Positions 24,101-35,544 of a stretch of DNA of 64,000 bases are shown piece by piece. The stretch is from Sipunculus nudus (taxonomy: Eukaryota > Annelida > Sipuncula > Golfingiida > Sipunculidae), in contig CM049314.1 in NCBI GenBank assembly GCA_026874595.1, positions 62,351,300 to 62,415,299 on the forward strand. The letters are read 5' to 3'. The notes under the pieces were generated by a model. It did no database searches and had not been told where the DNA came from. It worked only from the letters and a program-made list of their open reading frames with translations. The position numbers were made by a program, and so were the translations under genes. How positions within the stretch are numbered: the first letter of the stretch is position 1; each line of letters begins with the position of its first letter.

Positions 24101-27100
24101 AAAATTTTGGCCCAATTGGTCAAACGGCTCCTGAGATATGAGCTAGGATGTCTGCAGCGTAAACGTGGATGTAGGTGGAGCCACCTGTCAAAAAATCAAG
24201 AAAGCTGTCCAGGATATATACTCATGCAACATTTCAGGTGGATAAGTCAAACCAATGCAGAGATATGAGTGATTTTATCCCAAGGCAGATTAACAGGCAG
24301 ACGCTGTGCAAAAATTGATGCAAGTGGCACCACCAGTGTTGTGTATGATAAAGAGCTATGTGAGATCTATACACATGCAAAATTCCTGGAGGACACAGCA
24401 AACCAGTCCTGAGATTAAGCCTGGATGTCTGCAGCGTAAACGTGGATGTAGGTGGAGCCACCTGTCATAAAATCAAGAAAGCTGTCCAGGATGTATACAC
24501 ATGAAACATTTCAGGTGGATAAGTCAAACCACTGCCGAGATATGAGTGATTTTAGCCCAAGGCAGATTAACAGGTAGACGCTGTGCAAAAACTATTGCAG
24601 GTGGCACCACCAGTGTTGTGTATAATAAAGAGCTATGTGAGATCTATACACATGCACAATTTTGGCCCAATCGGTGAAACGGTTCCCGAGATATGAGCTT
24701 GAATTTCTGCAGCCCAAACGTGAATGTAGGTGGCGTCACCTGTCATAAAATCAAGAAGGCTCTCCAGCATGTATACTCATGCAAAATTTCAGTTGGATAA
24801 GTCCAACCAATGCAGAGATATGAGTGATTTTATTCCAAGGCAGATTAACAGATGAACGCTGTGCAAAAATGGTTGCAGGTGGCGCCACCATTTTAGTGTA
24901 TGTTATAGAGCTATCCAAGGGCTACATTTCTGCAAAGTTTTTAGCCTGATCGGTAAAACGGTTCTCGAGATATGTGGGTTTTTGTATGGAAACAGACGAA
25001 CAAATGGACGCTGGGCAGAGGGGAAAGGGCAGAGGTCAACCAAAAATGAGGGCGCAGCAGTTCACATGTGACGAGATCATAATCCCGAATTTAAAAAAAA
25101 CATCCGCCCAGTGGTTACAGAGTAGTTCTCCAGAAACCTATGCGGCGGCGGCGGCATCTGACTGAAAACATAGTATCCGCAAAACTCTGTTTTGGCGGAT
25201 ATAATTAATTAACAAATTGAATATTGTAATTATTAATGTGAGGCAACCCGATACTTCATTATAATAAGTTATATAATCTAACTACTCTGCTGAATTTCAA
25301 GTTGATTTTACTCATTCGTGTTTGTTTTGAAAAAAGTAGCTTTAATTTTTGTTCTCTGTGTGCGGTCACTATATTATGCAGCTTATCAGCTCACGGTAAA
25401 TTGATTTCGGGCGTGTACGTGTCTTGACGTATATAAAGCGCTTGTTTTCATATATATATGTACCATCGGTAAATACATTACTGATCGATAAAAAATATTC
25501 ATAAATCACTTTTTGAAAAGTTTATCTTTTCAACATATCCATCCAACAATATGATAGACTACGAAATTTCAAACGGATATTTACAGCCGCAATCCTAGGC
25601 TGCTGTACATGTAATTAACGAAGAGCAAATACGTTTTTATAGGTTACTTCGGCAATCATAAAAAGGAGACCTTACATATACATACTCTGCATTCTAGGTT
25701 TAACTTAACGGTAATACAATATCATTCAATTCATGAATATAATTTAGGTAAACAGTATATTTTCCCCAAGATAATGCGAGTTGAAAAAAAGCTTGATATC
25801 AAATTCAATATTTAATTATTCATGTTTACAAGCAAGATATCAAAGCCTAGAGAAGATGAAACATGTCTCGTGAACGGCGGAAGTCATGACTGAGAAGTAA
25901 ATTGGATAGAAATATTAATGTCTGCATATATTGTAGGTATATATCCAACTTATTCTGCTAAAAATATAAATAGACATGGGCATTGTATAGACACATGCTT
26001 TAAGCCAAATTGTTTCAGCTTTCGTTTTTTTTGTTGAATCGGCCTTTTTTTATGATATATGGCCATTATAAATCTAAATATTGCAAATTACATAATTACA
26101 TAACAAGTCGAAATTTATTTCTCTGATAAAAATTATAGGCATAACATTGGTTGTGGGGGGGGGGGGGTGCGGGGGCGGCTTCAGCCCCAAAAGCGCCCCT
26201 CTGAATCCGGCACCGTATATATATATATGATGGGTACATATTTTCAACAAACATTTGATTGTCACGCAGGTTTGCGCGGTATGTTCTGCCATTTGTGCCT
26301 GGGCTGTACGATCTCGAGACGCGTTGGAGAAGGTAGTTGCGCCTACTGCTGCTACGGGGCACTTCCACTGAGAGTTAAACTGCGTACCATGTTTGGAATC
26401 ACGGTAAAGTCATCAACTATATTGGAAAAAAATACGCATGTGCGTTTCATGAAATGCTGATAAATTCATGATGATGAATATATTGATTAAAAGCGCCATC
26501 TAGTAGTCCATCAATGAACCATTTCGTACTTTGAATGTCATTTGGAAGAGTTCCTTGATCAACTTTAAATAAAAAAAAGTGTTAAAGTTTAAAACGTTAG
26601 CTGGATTCATGAAGTAATTGTTCCATGTTTTAACGTAAAACGGTGCTGGAAATATATTGCGCTTACTTTTACCGTAATATGCAATAATACATTCTTTCAC
26701 GTTGTCCCTGTTATTTTTTCAATATTTTTGTACAACAAATGTGACGTATACAACAAGCAGATCAACCATTAGCGAATGCACAACGGCTGCCTGAGATGTA
26801 AAATTTATTTATCTTACAACCTGTCACCTTTTTTTATACCGTGGAGGTTTCCATGGTTCTGTATAGACAATAATGTCGATGGCCAAGAGTGTGCCCTAAG
26901 TTATACAAATTCGGCGCATTTTTCTTAATACTAAACATGTTTCACTGTTTAGTGAGAAATGAGAGCCATTATTATAAATGGTCCTTTCAGTACTGTAACT
27001 ACTTAAATTACGTCATTTATTGTTCCGGCCATGTAAGTTTTATGGCGGTGCTTGTCCATATAGTTACAAAGATATAAACTTTTATAAGTTGAATTTCAAA

Positions 27101-27672
27101 TCTTTCTTCAAAATGCACATGGGGTAATCCATTTCGCAAAAAGGTTACATCTTTAGCCCTTGGAAGAAAAAAAGTTTTCAGTTCAATATACCGTTTCAAC
27201 CAAACCATCGACATCTGTTGGCAATGACTTAAACTGAAAGTGCTCCGATCCATTTAATTGACAATGAAGCACTGTCTTTATCTCAAAATGGCAGAAAAAA
27301 ATTAGAGGTAAAATTCCTTTCAGTTTCCTTGTCATAAATATCTGCCTTCATTTGTAAAAAATAAATAAAATTAAAACACCCGCCATGCCGATCAGTCAAA
27401 TGAATCTGTATATCTAATCACTGAAAAATTCCAGATGGGCAGGCAGTGTAATGGAGTATAGCTTCCCAATATTTACATGGATTTTGTTAGCGGAAGGTGA
27501 ACGGTCATAAAGGTCATAACAAAATAAAAATGTTAATGTACTTTTTATACTTTTTTTGTACTTTTTATTTTTGTTGTAGGGGACCATCGGCGACGACTGC
27601 TGCGCCGTCTCCTTCTGCCCAAACCTGGCCCTGTGCCAGATGGAACGCGAGATGAAGAACCGTGGTCTCTGA
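17763..27672 (+). CDS. PLAC8 (cornifelin-like) cysteine-rich protein, four coding exons
   Basis: Coding exons are 17763-17777 (donor CAG/GTAAAT), 18912-19050 (acceptor CTATCTCAG, donor GTTT/GTGAGT), 26270-26403 (acceptor GTCACGCAG, donor ACG/GTAAAG) and 27580-27672 (acceptor TTGTTGTAG, TGA stop). Lengths 15+139+134+93 make 381 nt, 126 residues, and all phases join. Residues 1-35 are a Gln/Pro/Val-rich, Cys-poor leader. The PLAC8 domain follows: WSTDLFDCFSDVGVC across the exon 2/3 joint, then CHLCLGCTISRRVGEG, AYCCYGALPLRVKLRTMFGI, and in exon 4 GTIGDDCCAVSFCPNLALCQ and MEREMKNRGL. This is the length and Cys pattern of the family, whose members include mammalian PLAC8 and cornifelin and plant cell-number/cadmium-resistance proteins. 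Position 50 is Val where many members have Cys (DCFSDCGVC). Cellular role is not predictable here. The introns are 1.1, 7.2 and 1.2 kb. Confidence 0.9.
18080..18166. repeat. (TA)n microsatellite in PLAC8 intron 1
   Basis: Two TA runs separated by a short TGTGTACATG segment. A related sequence just before, at about 17838-17860, reads CAGGGGCATATCCAGG like a hAT-type end, but no matching right end was found. Confidence 0.9.
18167..18911. other. PLAC8 intron 1, nothing coding
   Basis: AT-rich, with a long poly-A run at about 18831-18854. Confidence 0.4.
19600..19990 (+). repeat. 21-bp GTCCGAGTCC minisatellite
   Basis: CAGTTTTGTCCGAGTCC-type units of 21 bp, alternating CCGGACCA(C/G) and CCAGACCA(C/G) so that a 42-bp higher period shows, from about 19630 to 19905. 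Flanks are GAGTCC-rich. Open frames in four reading frames (Ser/Pro/Asp repeats) arise because 21 is a multiple of three; they are not genes. Confidence 0.9.
20190..20360. repeat. GAGTC-rich dispersed repeat, copy 2
   Basis: Matches 235-395 in the same orientation: GATTCGGGATGGACTTGGCC, a TTACCGTGGAG core, and TACATCACTG at the end. The minisatellite upstream may be an internal expansion of this family. Confidence 0.6.
20400..22384. other. PLAC8 intron 2, first part, nothing recognised
   Basis: About 2 kb of AT-rich intronic DNA with short random open frames only. Confidence 0.4.
22385..25025 (+). repeat. ~280-bp tandem array in PLAC8 intron 2
   Basis: GTCTGCAGC-type landmarks recur at 22393, 22672, 22951, 24150, 24427 and 24712, a period near 280 bp once the 22963-23878 insertion is removed. 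Each unit holds ATAAAATCAAGAAAGCT-like sequence, CACATGCAAAATTT, GAGATATGAG twice, CAGACAAACAGACG, TGCAAAAATGG and GGTGGCGCCACC, a short palindrome. About six units are present. Confidence 0.9.
22963..23878. mobile_element. TTAA-flanked non-autonomous transposon
   Basis: GGGGGAACATGACACTTTA on the left is mirrored by TAAAGTGTCAAGTTCCCCC on the right. TTAA flanks both ends (22959-22962 and 23879-23882). Removing the 916 bp and one TTAA restores the tandem-repeat phase. TTAA duplication is the piggyBac-type signature, but the ends start with G where piggyBac usually has CCC, so the superfamily is tentative. There is no transposase inside. Confidence 0.8.
25026..26130. other. PLAC8 intron 2, last part
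   Basis: AT-rich with no exon recognised. A short GCG-rich stretch near 25140 does not extend to a gene. Confidence 0.35.
26140..26216 (-). mobile_element. hAT-like repeat end with G run
   Basis: On the minus strand it reads GGTGCCGGATTCAGAGGGGC followed by GCTTTTGGGGCTG and a C run. It is of the same general type as 1794 and 49709. It ends about 50 bp before a PLAC8 exon. Confidence 0.35.
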
Positions 27673-28369
27673 TTGGCTGCAAAAAAAAAGGGCATCCGTA
27701 ATCAGTCTTGATAAGAAATATTACGTCAGATACCTGAAATGCTGTGAGATTATATGTAATAGACAGATAATATAATTACAAACGTTTCATTGAACAGTGT
27801 TGATGTAAATTTGAATACATTTTCTTTATGAATCGACTGGTTATTTTGGTTTGAACTGGATACGTGTGTGACACATGTCAATTTTAATATGCAAATTTTA
27901 CTCATATCTCTTCTATCAAATATTTTACCTGATAATATAAAGGCCAAAAAAAAAAAAAAAAAATAAAATAAAATAAAATGTATGGTTCTCAGGCACCGCC
28001 CGCATCATTTTTTTTATTTTGATTTTCAATAAAAAAGTACCAATGGTGAGCTTCAGCCCCTCGGACATTTCTTTCAAGAAGATAAAATCACACAATTTCC
28101 TTTATCATGTAGTGATTTTACTTGTAAAGCAAAATAAATCTGTTAATATCATGCTTTTCCCTTATGATTCGACATTTTTATCAAAACATACCAAAACATT
28201 AAAAAAAAAATAAAAACGCCCGCCCGCATTGATTTCTGAAAAAAAAGTGTCTGAGAACCATATTTTTAAAAATTTTGGCCTAATGCCTCTTTTATTTGTT
28301 CATTCAGTACTTACACATTAGGACTACAGGATAGTTTTCAATTTATGTATCCATACTCGTCATATGTTT
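27673..28369. other. PLAC8 3' flank
   Basis: Contains an A-rich run with repeated AATAAA at about 27950-27977, which could serve as polyadenylation signals. The sequence CGCCCGC(A/C)TT occurs twice (27990s and 28215), suggesting a short internal duplication of about 230 bp. Confidence 0.4.
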
Positions 28370-29330
28370 TTTAGCTCAGCTGACTGAAAGTCATCTCAGC
28401 TATTGTGATCTCTCTTTGTCCGTCGTCTGTCCGTCCGTCTGTCATGCCGTCTGTCTGAATCTTGTAATATGACATCCAGAAAGGTCCATGAAAAATCTCC
28501 TTGGCAACCTGAAATAAGGTCTCTGCTCTCTGATCGCCATGATTCTTTGTATGCTTATTGATCATGGAACTTGTCATCAGTTCCTGCAGACTGGCGGCGC
28601 CATCTTGCTGTTTTCCCCGAAGTTTTACGCATTTTTAAAATATTTTTGAGACCTTCAAAGATGTGGTCATCTGTTAACAGGGCACAAATCCTAACCAATC
28701 AGCCTAGAATCTTATAACCTGACAACCAGGGAGGTTATAAAAATATCGGCTTGGAAACCTGAAATTAGGTATCTGTTTTGCATATCCGTTAAGCAATAGG
28801 GCCCGGAAGTACCCCTTGAACAATTTGAAAGAAAAATTGATACAAAAGCTCCAGTATCTGAACAACTAAAGCATTGGCCACCATGATTCTTTGAATGAAT
28901 ATTCATCATGGAGTTTTTCAATAGTTCCTGCACATATTTGGTACCACCTGGATTTTTATTTCGAATTTTTACACATGTTTATCTCTATTTTTGAGACCTT
29001 CAGAGGTGGGCATAAATCATAACCATTGGACCTAGAGTCTTCTAACTTGACATCCAGGGAGGTCCATGAACAATCTACTTGCAAACCTGAAATTAGCACT
29101 CTGTGACCCTTCGAGCTATGCTTCAGATGAATGAGGATACTACCTACAAATTTTGGGCATTCAGATGATAAAATTCCTTTTGTGAATGTCTTCCTTTTCA
29201 ACTGAGCGTCATGACCCCTAAGTCACTTATTATAGTTACATTTACTTAATGACATTTGGTATAATTTTATGACAAACCACTCACAATCCATACAAATAAC
29301 AGACAACAGTACAGACAAACAAACAATCAG
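28370..29330. repeat. Three-unit dispersed/tandem repeat
   Basis: GACATCCAG(A/G)(A/G)AGGTCCATGAA and TTGCAAACCTGAAATTAG-type phrases recur near 28465, 28720 and 29050 with GCATAAATC-like linkers. The start (TAGCTCAGCTGACTGAAAG) and the ACAGACAAACAAACAATCAG end are typical of long noncoding mollusc repeats. Confidence 0.6.
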
Positions 29331-29528
29331 TCAGGTGAACGGTCGGTGAGACTTTCCCATATTTCGCGGATGACGTCATGCCACGTGTAGGTACACTTTT
29401 CGATGGTACTATCGCAGATCTGCAAAGGAATATGTGATCTTTATGAACAAATGAAAAAGATAATTGAGCGCAATTTTCGTTACGTGACTCTTGCATAGGT
29501 ATAATTTAATCGGCTCTCATTTTATATC

Positions 29529-29820
29529 ATTTTATATCCTGGTGTTAACCAGGCCAGGTAACTTCTGCACGTGCGGGCCCTGGGTGTGTAAATGTTCCCA
29601 TTGCTGGGTCATACCATCGAGGAATTCCCAGAAGGCTCAATCGTTTGTGAGTAAAACACGGCCGTAGAACCTGGCCTTCCCATGTATGGACACTTTGCCT
29701 GCAGAGTGCTCACAATGGATGGTAACCTACCGTCGGAAATCTCACCGCCTCGGCTGAGATACGGAACTATTTGTTTTATGTGCTAGTGTATGAAAATGCG
29801 ATACCCGTGCTGTTTTAACA
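29529..29820 (-). mobile_element. SINE, minus orientation
   Basis: Shares its 3' part with 30480-30650 in opposite orientation: ACACGGCC/ATTAG-type core, GTATGACC, GCAGAAG-type and the terminal GGTTAACACCAGGATATAAA. The tRNA-like head, with GAGGCGGTGAGA near 29755, is weaker than in the partner copy. Confidence 0.6.
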
Positions 29821-30354
29821 ACCCCTGCCTGATCAATAGATACTCTCCTGAAACGCATGATATAGTTCGATAATTATCCTCAGTAAACACTTGGTACCTG
29901 AACATTTTCTGTGGCTTAGGTGCATAACGGCGATGATGCATGTTTAACTCTTTAATCATTTTTAATATTAGCTATTCTGATCATTACACCTGCTAAGAAG
30001 TGCTGTATCAGAGGAGGAACTAGAAACAACGTGTCATACTTCAGTGTCTATGCTGAGATCACAAGCATTCGACTCTCTATATATAGACTAGGTCTTGTCA
30101 GTTAAAAAGCTATTTATTAATGTGACTTACCTGTTGTTTATTAAGACTTTGCAGACAAAAACGAACTCGACTGAGTATAATTCAAGGTGTGCGTATGCAG
30201 ATAAAGAAAACATTGCTCGATCGCGGCGGTATCCTAATATCTTTTTACTGTTTATACCTTTTTAGACTTTTGTATCATTATTAATCGTTCCAGTTGCATT
30301 AACCTTTACACTCACTAATTTATTATCATAAAACTGATAAGTTATCACCATACT

Positions 30355-30655
30355 GTAACCGGCTTCTGAGGTCTAGGGGTAGAGCACAGGACTCAAAGCC
30401 CTTAGATCATGAGCTCAGCCCATCGAATCTCAGCCTAATTGTGAGATTTCTCAGGGTCGACCCACCACCCATGGTGAGTGCTTTTCAGGCTTAATGTGAA
30501 AGGCTAATGCCGTGTTTCACTTACAAACGCGTGCGTCTTTCGAGGGCCCCTCAGTGGTATGACCAAGCAAAGGGGGAGATTACAGACTCAGAGCCCGCAG
30601 GTGCAGTAGTCAACGGGCCTGGTTAACGCCAGGATATAAAAATGAAAGGAAGCTT
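30355..30655 (+). mobile_element. tRNA-derived SINE, plus orientation
   Basis: GAGGTCTAGGGGTAGAGCAC resembles a polymerase III A box and CAGCCCATCGAATCTCAGCC a B box. The body ends in CCTGGTTAACGCCAGGATAT, a small hairpin shared with the inverted copy about 0.7 kb upstream. An A-rich tail begins about 80 bp later. Confidence 0.65.
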
Positions 30656-30659
30656 GAGC

Positions 30660-32038
30660 GACTTCTCTGTCATTTAGTCCGAAACAGGAATGGATATTTG
30701 CAGATGTATATACTTAGTTAAGTTTGAAAAAAAAAAAAAAAAAAAAATAGCGCGGTTAATTCCAAAAAAAAAAAAAAATTAAAAAAAATCATACAGTTAT
30801 TCCGAATTTATATGTAATCAAGCGCACACTTGTGCTGATATACACTATTTCATAGGCTTAACCTGTATAAAGCATATACTGGACTGTTAGACAATGCTCT
30901 GAGTGTACATTAGCCCTTCAACGAAAGAAAACATAGCGCACCATATTGCACTTGAAAAACTAAATGTTTACCCTCCCCGTTATCCGTAATTGAACAATAA
31001 CAGTAAAATGGCTACAAATTTGATAAGTAAGGATCAAGTGCATATCTATCACTTGTAGCTATTACAATTCTTGGAAATCAACGATATTGGAGATGTTGAG
31101 GAAACACTTGCAGATAACGGGCAACAAGCTATAGCGTGTATAACCTTGGAATGTAGATCGAGGTCAAAATCTAAAAGCAGGTTCTAATGAGTCACCTAGG
31201 AGGTTAGTTTTTGAAAAGCAGCCGTATTGGAGATCTAGCAAAAACACGGATATAAGAAAGAAAGAGAAGAGGAAATGTAATCGTTGGTATTCCACGGGGG
31301 GGGGGGGGGGGGGGGGGCTAAGACTTTCCACCTTCAAACACCTTTAAACCCAAATATTGATGAGGAAATTAACTCATCAACACCTAATTTCCCCGCCAAA
31401 TGGAGGGTGGCATAATAAAATGAAAAATACATATTCTAGCAGCTTATAGTTATTTATTGTACATTATATCCCCTTGGTTTCAACACTAAAGTTAAAGGTG
31501 GCATCCACAATAATAAACTTTAACCTCATGTCCTCAAGTCACAAGATGTATAAACAACTGAAATAAAACGCAGAAGAAAAACCTCATCCAATATATTTCC
31601 TTCTTATTTATCAATTACTAGCTGATAGACCCGGTATACCGGGCTTATTACCGGGGTTGGGGAGATTTATTAACTGAGATGTGAAATGTTGGCTCATTTT
31701 TTTATTCTAAACGTTAACAGAAAATTGGGTTTTCAGTGGCAAACTGTCTCCATAAGATATGTATAAACATTTTGGCACGACTGCAGAATAACTCACGCAG
31801 CTCTCTGAGGCACAACACTTCTGTGAACAGAAAACTTTTCTATGTAAAGATGCTTGTATCTTAATTTTGCCACTTACTTTTAAATTACATGAATCCTTAA
31901 CATCATACCGTCCGTCCGTATAAACTCATAATCTGGTGGAGACAGTGCGTGAGTGATCCTGCAGTCGCTCCAATATTTTTAACATTTATTTTGTGGTTCT
32001 GTCCTCGTGGCAAGAAATTTATACCCCGGTATGTTTAC
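30660..32038. other. Intergenic, repeats only
   Basis: Poly-A runs near 30728 and 30764; a G run at about 31299-31317. TACTAGCTGATAGACCCGGT near 31616 has the look of a dispersed repeat end (ACCCGGTATACCGGG is a palindrome). No gene recognised. Confidence 0.4.
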
Positions 32039-32179
32039 CTTGATGACCTGGCCAGTGATGGTGTTGACATTGCGAACCGGAATGAGACGGGGGGCATTCA
32101 GGTTTTTGATGATATTTGATAGGTTGATGTGAGGAACACATGAAAAATTTATTAAATGTACGTTGCAAGGAAACTGTTC
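32039..32179 (-). CDS. Candidate internal exon, unknown protein
   Basis: TTTCTTTCTTCAG precedes 32179 and ATCAAG/GTAAAC follows 32039. The 141 nt between are exactly 47 open codons, phase 0 at both ends. Codon use in the second half (CTGAATGCCCCCCGTCTCAT onward) is GC-richer than its surroundings. The peptide includes INLSNIIKNLNAPRLIPVRN and VNTITGQVIK. I do not recognise a family. No partner exon was found; an ATG reading MNTDPLHGVPLG at about 32263 ends in a possible donor, but its phase does not fit. This could be part of a gene or an old captured fragment. Confidence 0.35.
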
Positions 32180-35100
32180 CTGAAGAAAGAAACAGAAATA
32201 TGCATACCTCGTAAGTAGCAGAAGCGGACCCAACGGGACTCCATGCAGAGGGTCCGTATTCATTTTCAACCGCCGCAATGTTTTTTATTTCATCGTATCA
32301 AACAAATTTTGAGGCTGAAACCCCAGACATCACTCCACCACACCCCACCTCACGCCTGTTCCTGAAATTGGGACCTTGAATTAGGTTTTGTCATTAATCC
32401 TCCTGGGTTGAACTCTCCATTTCATAAAGCGATAAACATGTGTTTTTCTCTTTTACTGACCACGCACGTGGGTCAAATCCCTCATTGAAAGCAAGCGTTA
32501 TTCATATGAACAATAGTCCTTAGTGTTAGAGGTTAAGTGACCACGATGCACGCATTCCGGTGATTGCCGAAGGCAGTTCGGCTGTGCTAGGTAAAAAAAA
32601 CCCCGGAAAAATCAATTAAAATTATCTGTATATTAAAAATTATTTATTTTCATATCGCCTATGTCACTGTGGGGATAATAACCTTTAAAATGATGTATAG
32701 CACAATATTGTACACAGCGCGGTTTTAGAGAACATTGCGAACAAACGTGAACTGAATTCCTTTTATTAGTATTAGATTCCACGAGTACAAATCAGCATAT
32801 CTTAATATAACCCTATTTTTGTGGTTAAGTTTTCAGTTTGTCTAAAAATACAAGAAAAAATAAATTGACTGTTTGACCTTGAACTATGACCTTGAAGTTC
32901 AAATGCCGCTATGGCAATCGGTTTCTTGCGCGGTTGCTAGCCATGAGCAAAAGTGCCACCTAAAGTCTTTAGGAAGTTTCCAGGGGGTTGGACCGTCTAC
33001 TAATAAAAGTAAGCTGCAATAAATTGAATACTTCATTGACTCCAAAATGTGTACAAATGTAACATTTATTAAAAAATTTTTATATTAAATGCAGCATTTC
33101 AGGCTGAATCATGGTAAAGGGTGGTTAGCCTAGTTGGACGGTCATGTTACGTTGGCGTCAGGCGAATACTTTAGATATGTAGGTACCTATAAAAAACCCC
33201 AAAACAACCACAACCAAGGACAGATCTTTATGGTACACCAGCATCTTTCCGTCAGAGATTGTTTTTAAACAAAACAATCCTCTTCTAGTTAGGCACCGTT
33301 GAAATGTTTTACAAAAGTATTACTTAAGCCGTGAAGTCCTTACCAACAAAAAAAAACACGTTCATGTAATTTGCCTTTAAACCATTCTTGTTGCATGTAG
33401 TTGAACGGGCTACAATAGCCTCTTCAGGTTAGAGGGACCTATTTCCAGGTCCGGAGAAGGTCGGCCCATTTTGTAGCGTCAAGAGTGAGCAGGCATTAAA
33501 TATCTTAGGGCAGCAGAGAATGTTAGGCATTAAATGTATGAGGGAAAATATATTGGTTCCAGATGGGGGGAGACAGGAGACTTTTAATATTTTTTTTCTC
33601 AGAGGTAGTCATAACTTTTGTGCTGTTTGAGGAGATTGAATGTGTCAGTGTTGGTGGTGTGGGCATGTCTCGGTAGGTGGCGACATCTGTGGGGCACTAT
33701 AGTTAACTTGGGAAGTTGGTCTCTAGCGGAAAAACGAGATACTAAACCCCCTGTTCTTCTGGAATAAAATAAAATTTCATGTGTTAATCTTGAGTTTGAT
33801 GTATAACATGATGCCAAACACTGAATAGGATAAACTTTTCAAGTGCACCCAACATGTGCACCTTGTATGATAATATATAGGGCTTTGAAATACGTCCCTC
33901 TATTAACCTTTATTCCAGTTATACCTGCGCTATATGTGTGTATATAGAACCGCCATCTGTGTATGTATAGGGCCCGGTGCATTGTGGGCTAGTCCGATTC
34001 TATGCATTGTAGTAAACAAGTAATGAGAAATCTCTATGAATGAGAATCCCTATGCCACCACCGGCTCACTGTTGATAAATAACTTAAGGTGACCATTTCA
34101 ACTAAGTCCCCCTCAATCCAATATTGGTTGAAATTCTTTCATGCGACATCGTGTAGTCAACTCAACCTCTCTGTGTTAACTGATACAGACAGGTACCGGC
34201 CCGTAGAATCTTTTAGCCATGCTCGGTGCCTCTGTATCAAGAGACAAAAGTGACGAATATAATCTTACTTTATTTATCACTAAAATTTCAGGTATCCTTA
34301 CCAAGGGACACCAGCTTTAATGACTTGAAGGGATCATGCAGAGCATTTAGTGACATGTGGTTGGCTATATGAAGGACAACTATTTTTTAATAGGCCTACA
34401 CTTTCCAAGGGATGCAAAATTAGAAACTGGTATTCAAATCTCTGAGCTTTTTCATCAAAGCCATATTTCTTCAAGATTTTAAGATTAATAACCGCTTTCA
34501 ATCACATTTTCATGCACCCAGACTCTGTTATTACGTAGAGCTACCGTATGGGAACCGTGTGTACCCAGTTTGGAGGACCCCGCTAAGGGCACGGTTGTGT
34601 ATTGTGCACGAAAAAAAAGATAGTTTAGGTGAATGTAGTTGAAGAATGATAAGGTGCAAAAACGTATTGTAAGAAAAGGCCTGGTTATGTTAGACTACAG
34701 AGGGCCATCGGCCGGCAGAGAGACGTATTTTCCTGGCCATGGTCTCTGCCGGTGGTGACACCTGCTTGCGTCGCCATTTTCTTGCTAATAATATACTGAG
34801 CGGTAGGCCAGCGGAGAGGGAACAACACAAGCTGGAATTAAAAGAATATCAGAATGTAAAAGAATTAACCTTAACGGAGTTACGGAGTAACCTTAATAAC
34901 GGAGTAACCTTAAAGTCAAATTGATCTTAATAAGATTTATATATCCAATTACATGAATAAACTTACAGATACATGATGCGTACGTGTGTGATCCACAAAA
35001 AAACACACAACCATGGTTAAGTTTAATGGAACACATACATGTATAATAAAGTTATTTGCAACACTTGTTCCACTATTTTAAAGTTATTACAGAAAAAAAG

Positions 35101-35510
35101 CGTTGTAATGCAAACTATATAAAAAAGTTAATGTTTTCATTTTACTGAGAGGAAGTGGAATTTAAACGGAACGGAATCAACATGACCTGCAAGTAAGCTA
35201 ATGGGCGGACAATGCATATAAATCTTCCATTTTGAATGAAAACGAACCCCCCCCCCCCTCCTCCAACACACTCTCCTGACTAACTGCCATTTAGAATATT
35301 AAAGGCTTCTTATAAACAGTGACAAGAGCTAGACTAAACGTTGTCTTAAAAGCCATGTGGGCGGGAGATCAGGACGTTAATGGACGTTATATTGGGATAA
35401 ACTGAGCCCAGTCTGCACTACATTGGCATGTACCATGGCTCATGTCATAATCACTTCAAAATGCACAGCTATATCAAGAATGTACACCATAACTTGAATG
35501 TATTCTAGAT
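32180..35510. other. Intergenic, no gene recognised
   Basis: About 3.3 kb without a convincing exon. It contains scattered A and C runs (C run near 35249), and short low-quality open frames. Downstream flank of the C1q gene. Confidence 0.35.
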
Positions 35511-35516
35511 TTTATT
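35511..35516 (-). promoter_or_regulatory. Polyadenylation signal of C1q copy 1
   Basis: AATAAA on the minus strand, about 30 bases after the stop codon of the C1q gene. Confidence 0.6.
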
Positions 35517-35544
35517 CATCATCTGTTTTGAAATTCTTCCGCAA

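Noticed and set aside
22385-25025. Possible CRISPR-like array
   Set aside because: Units are ~280 bp, diverged throughout, without short repeats and unique spacers; the host is a eukaryote.
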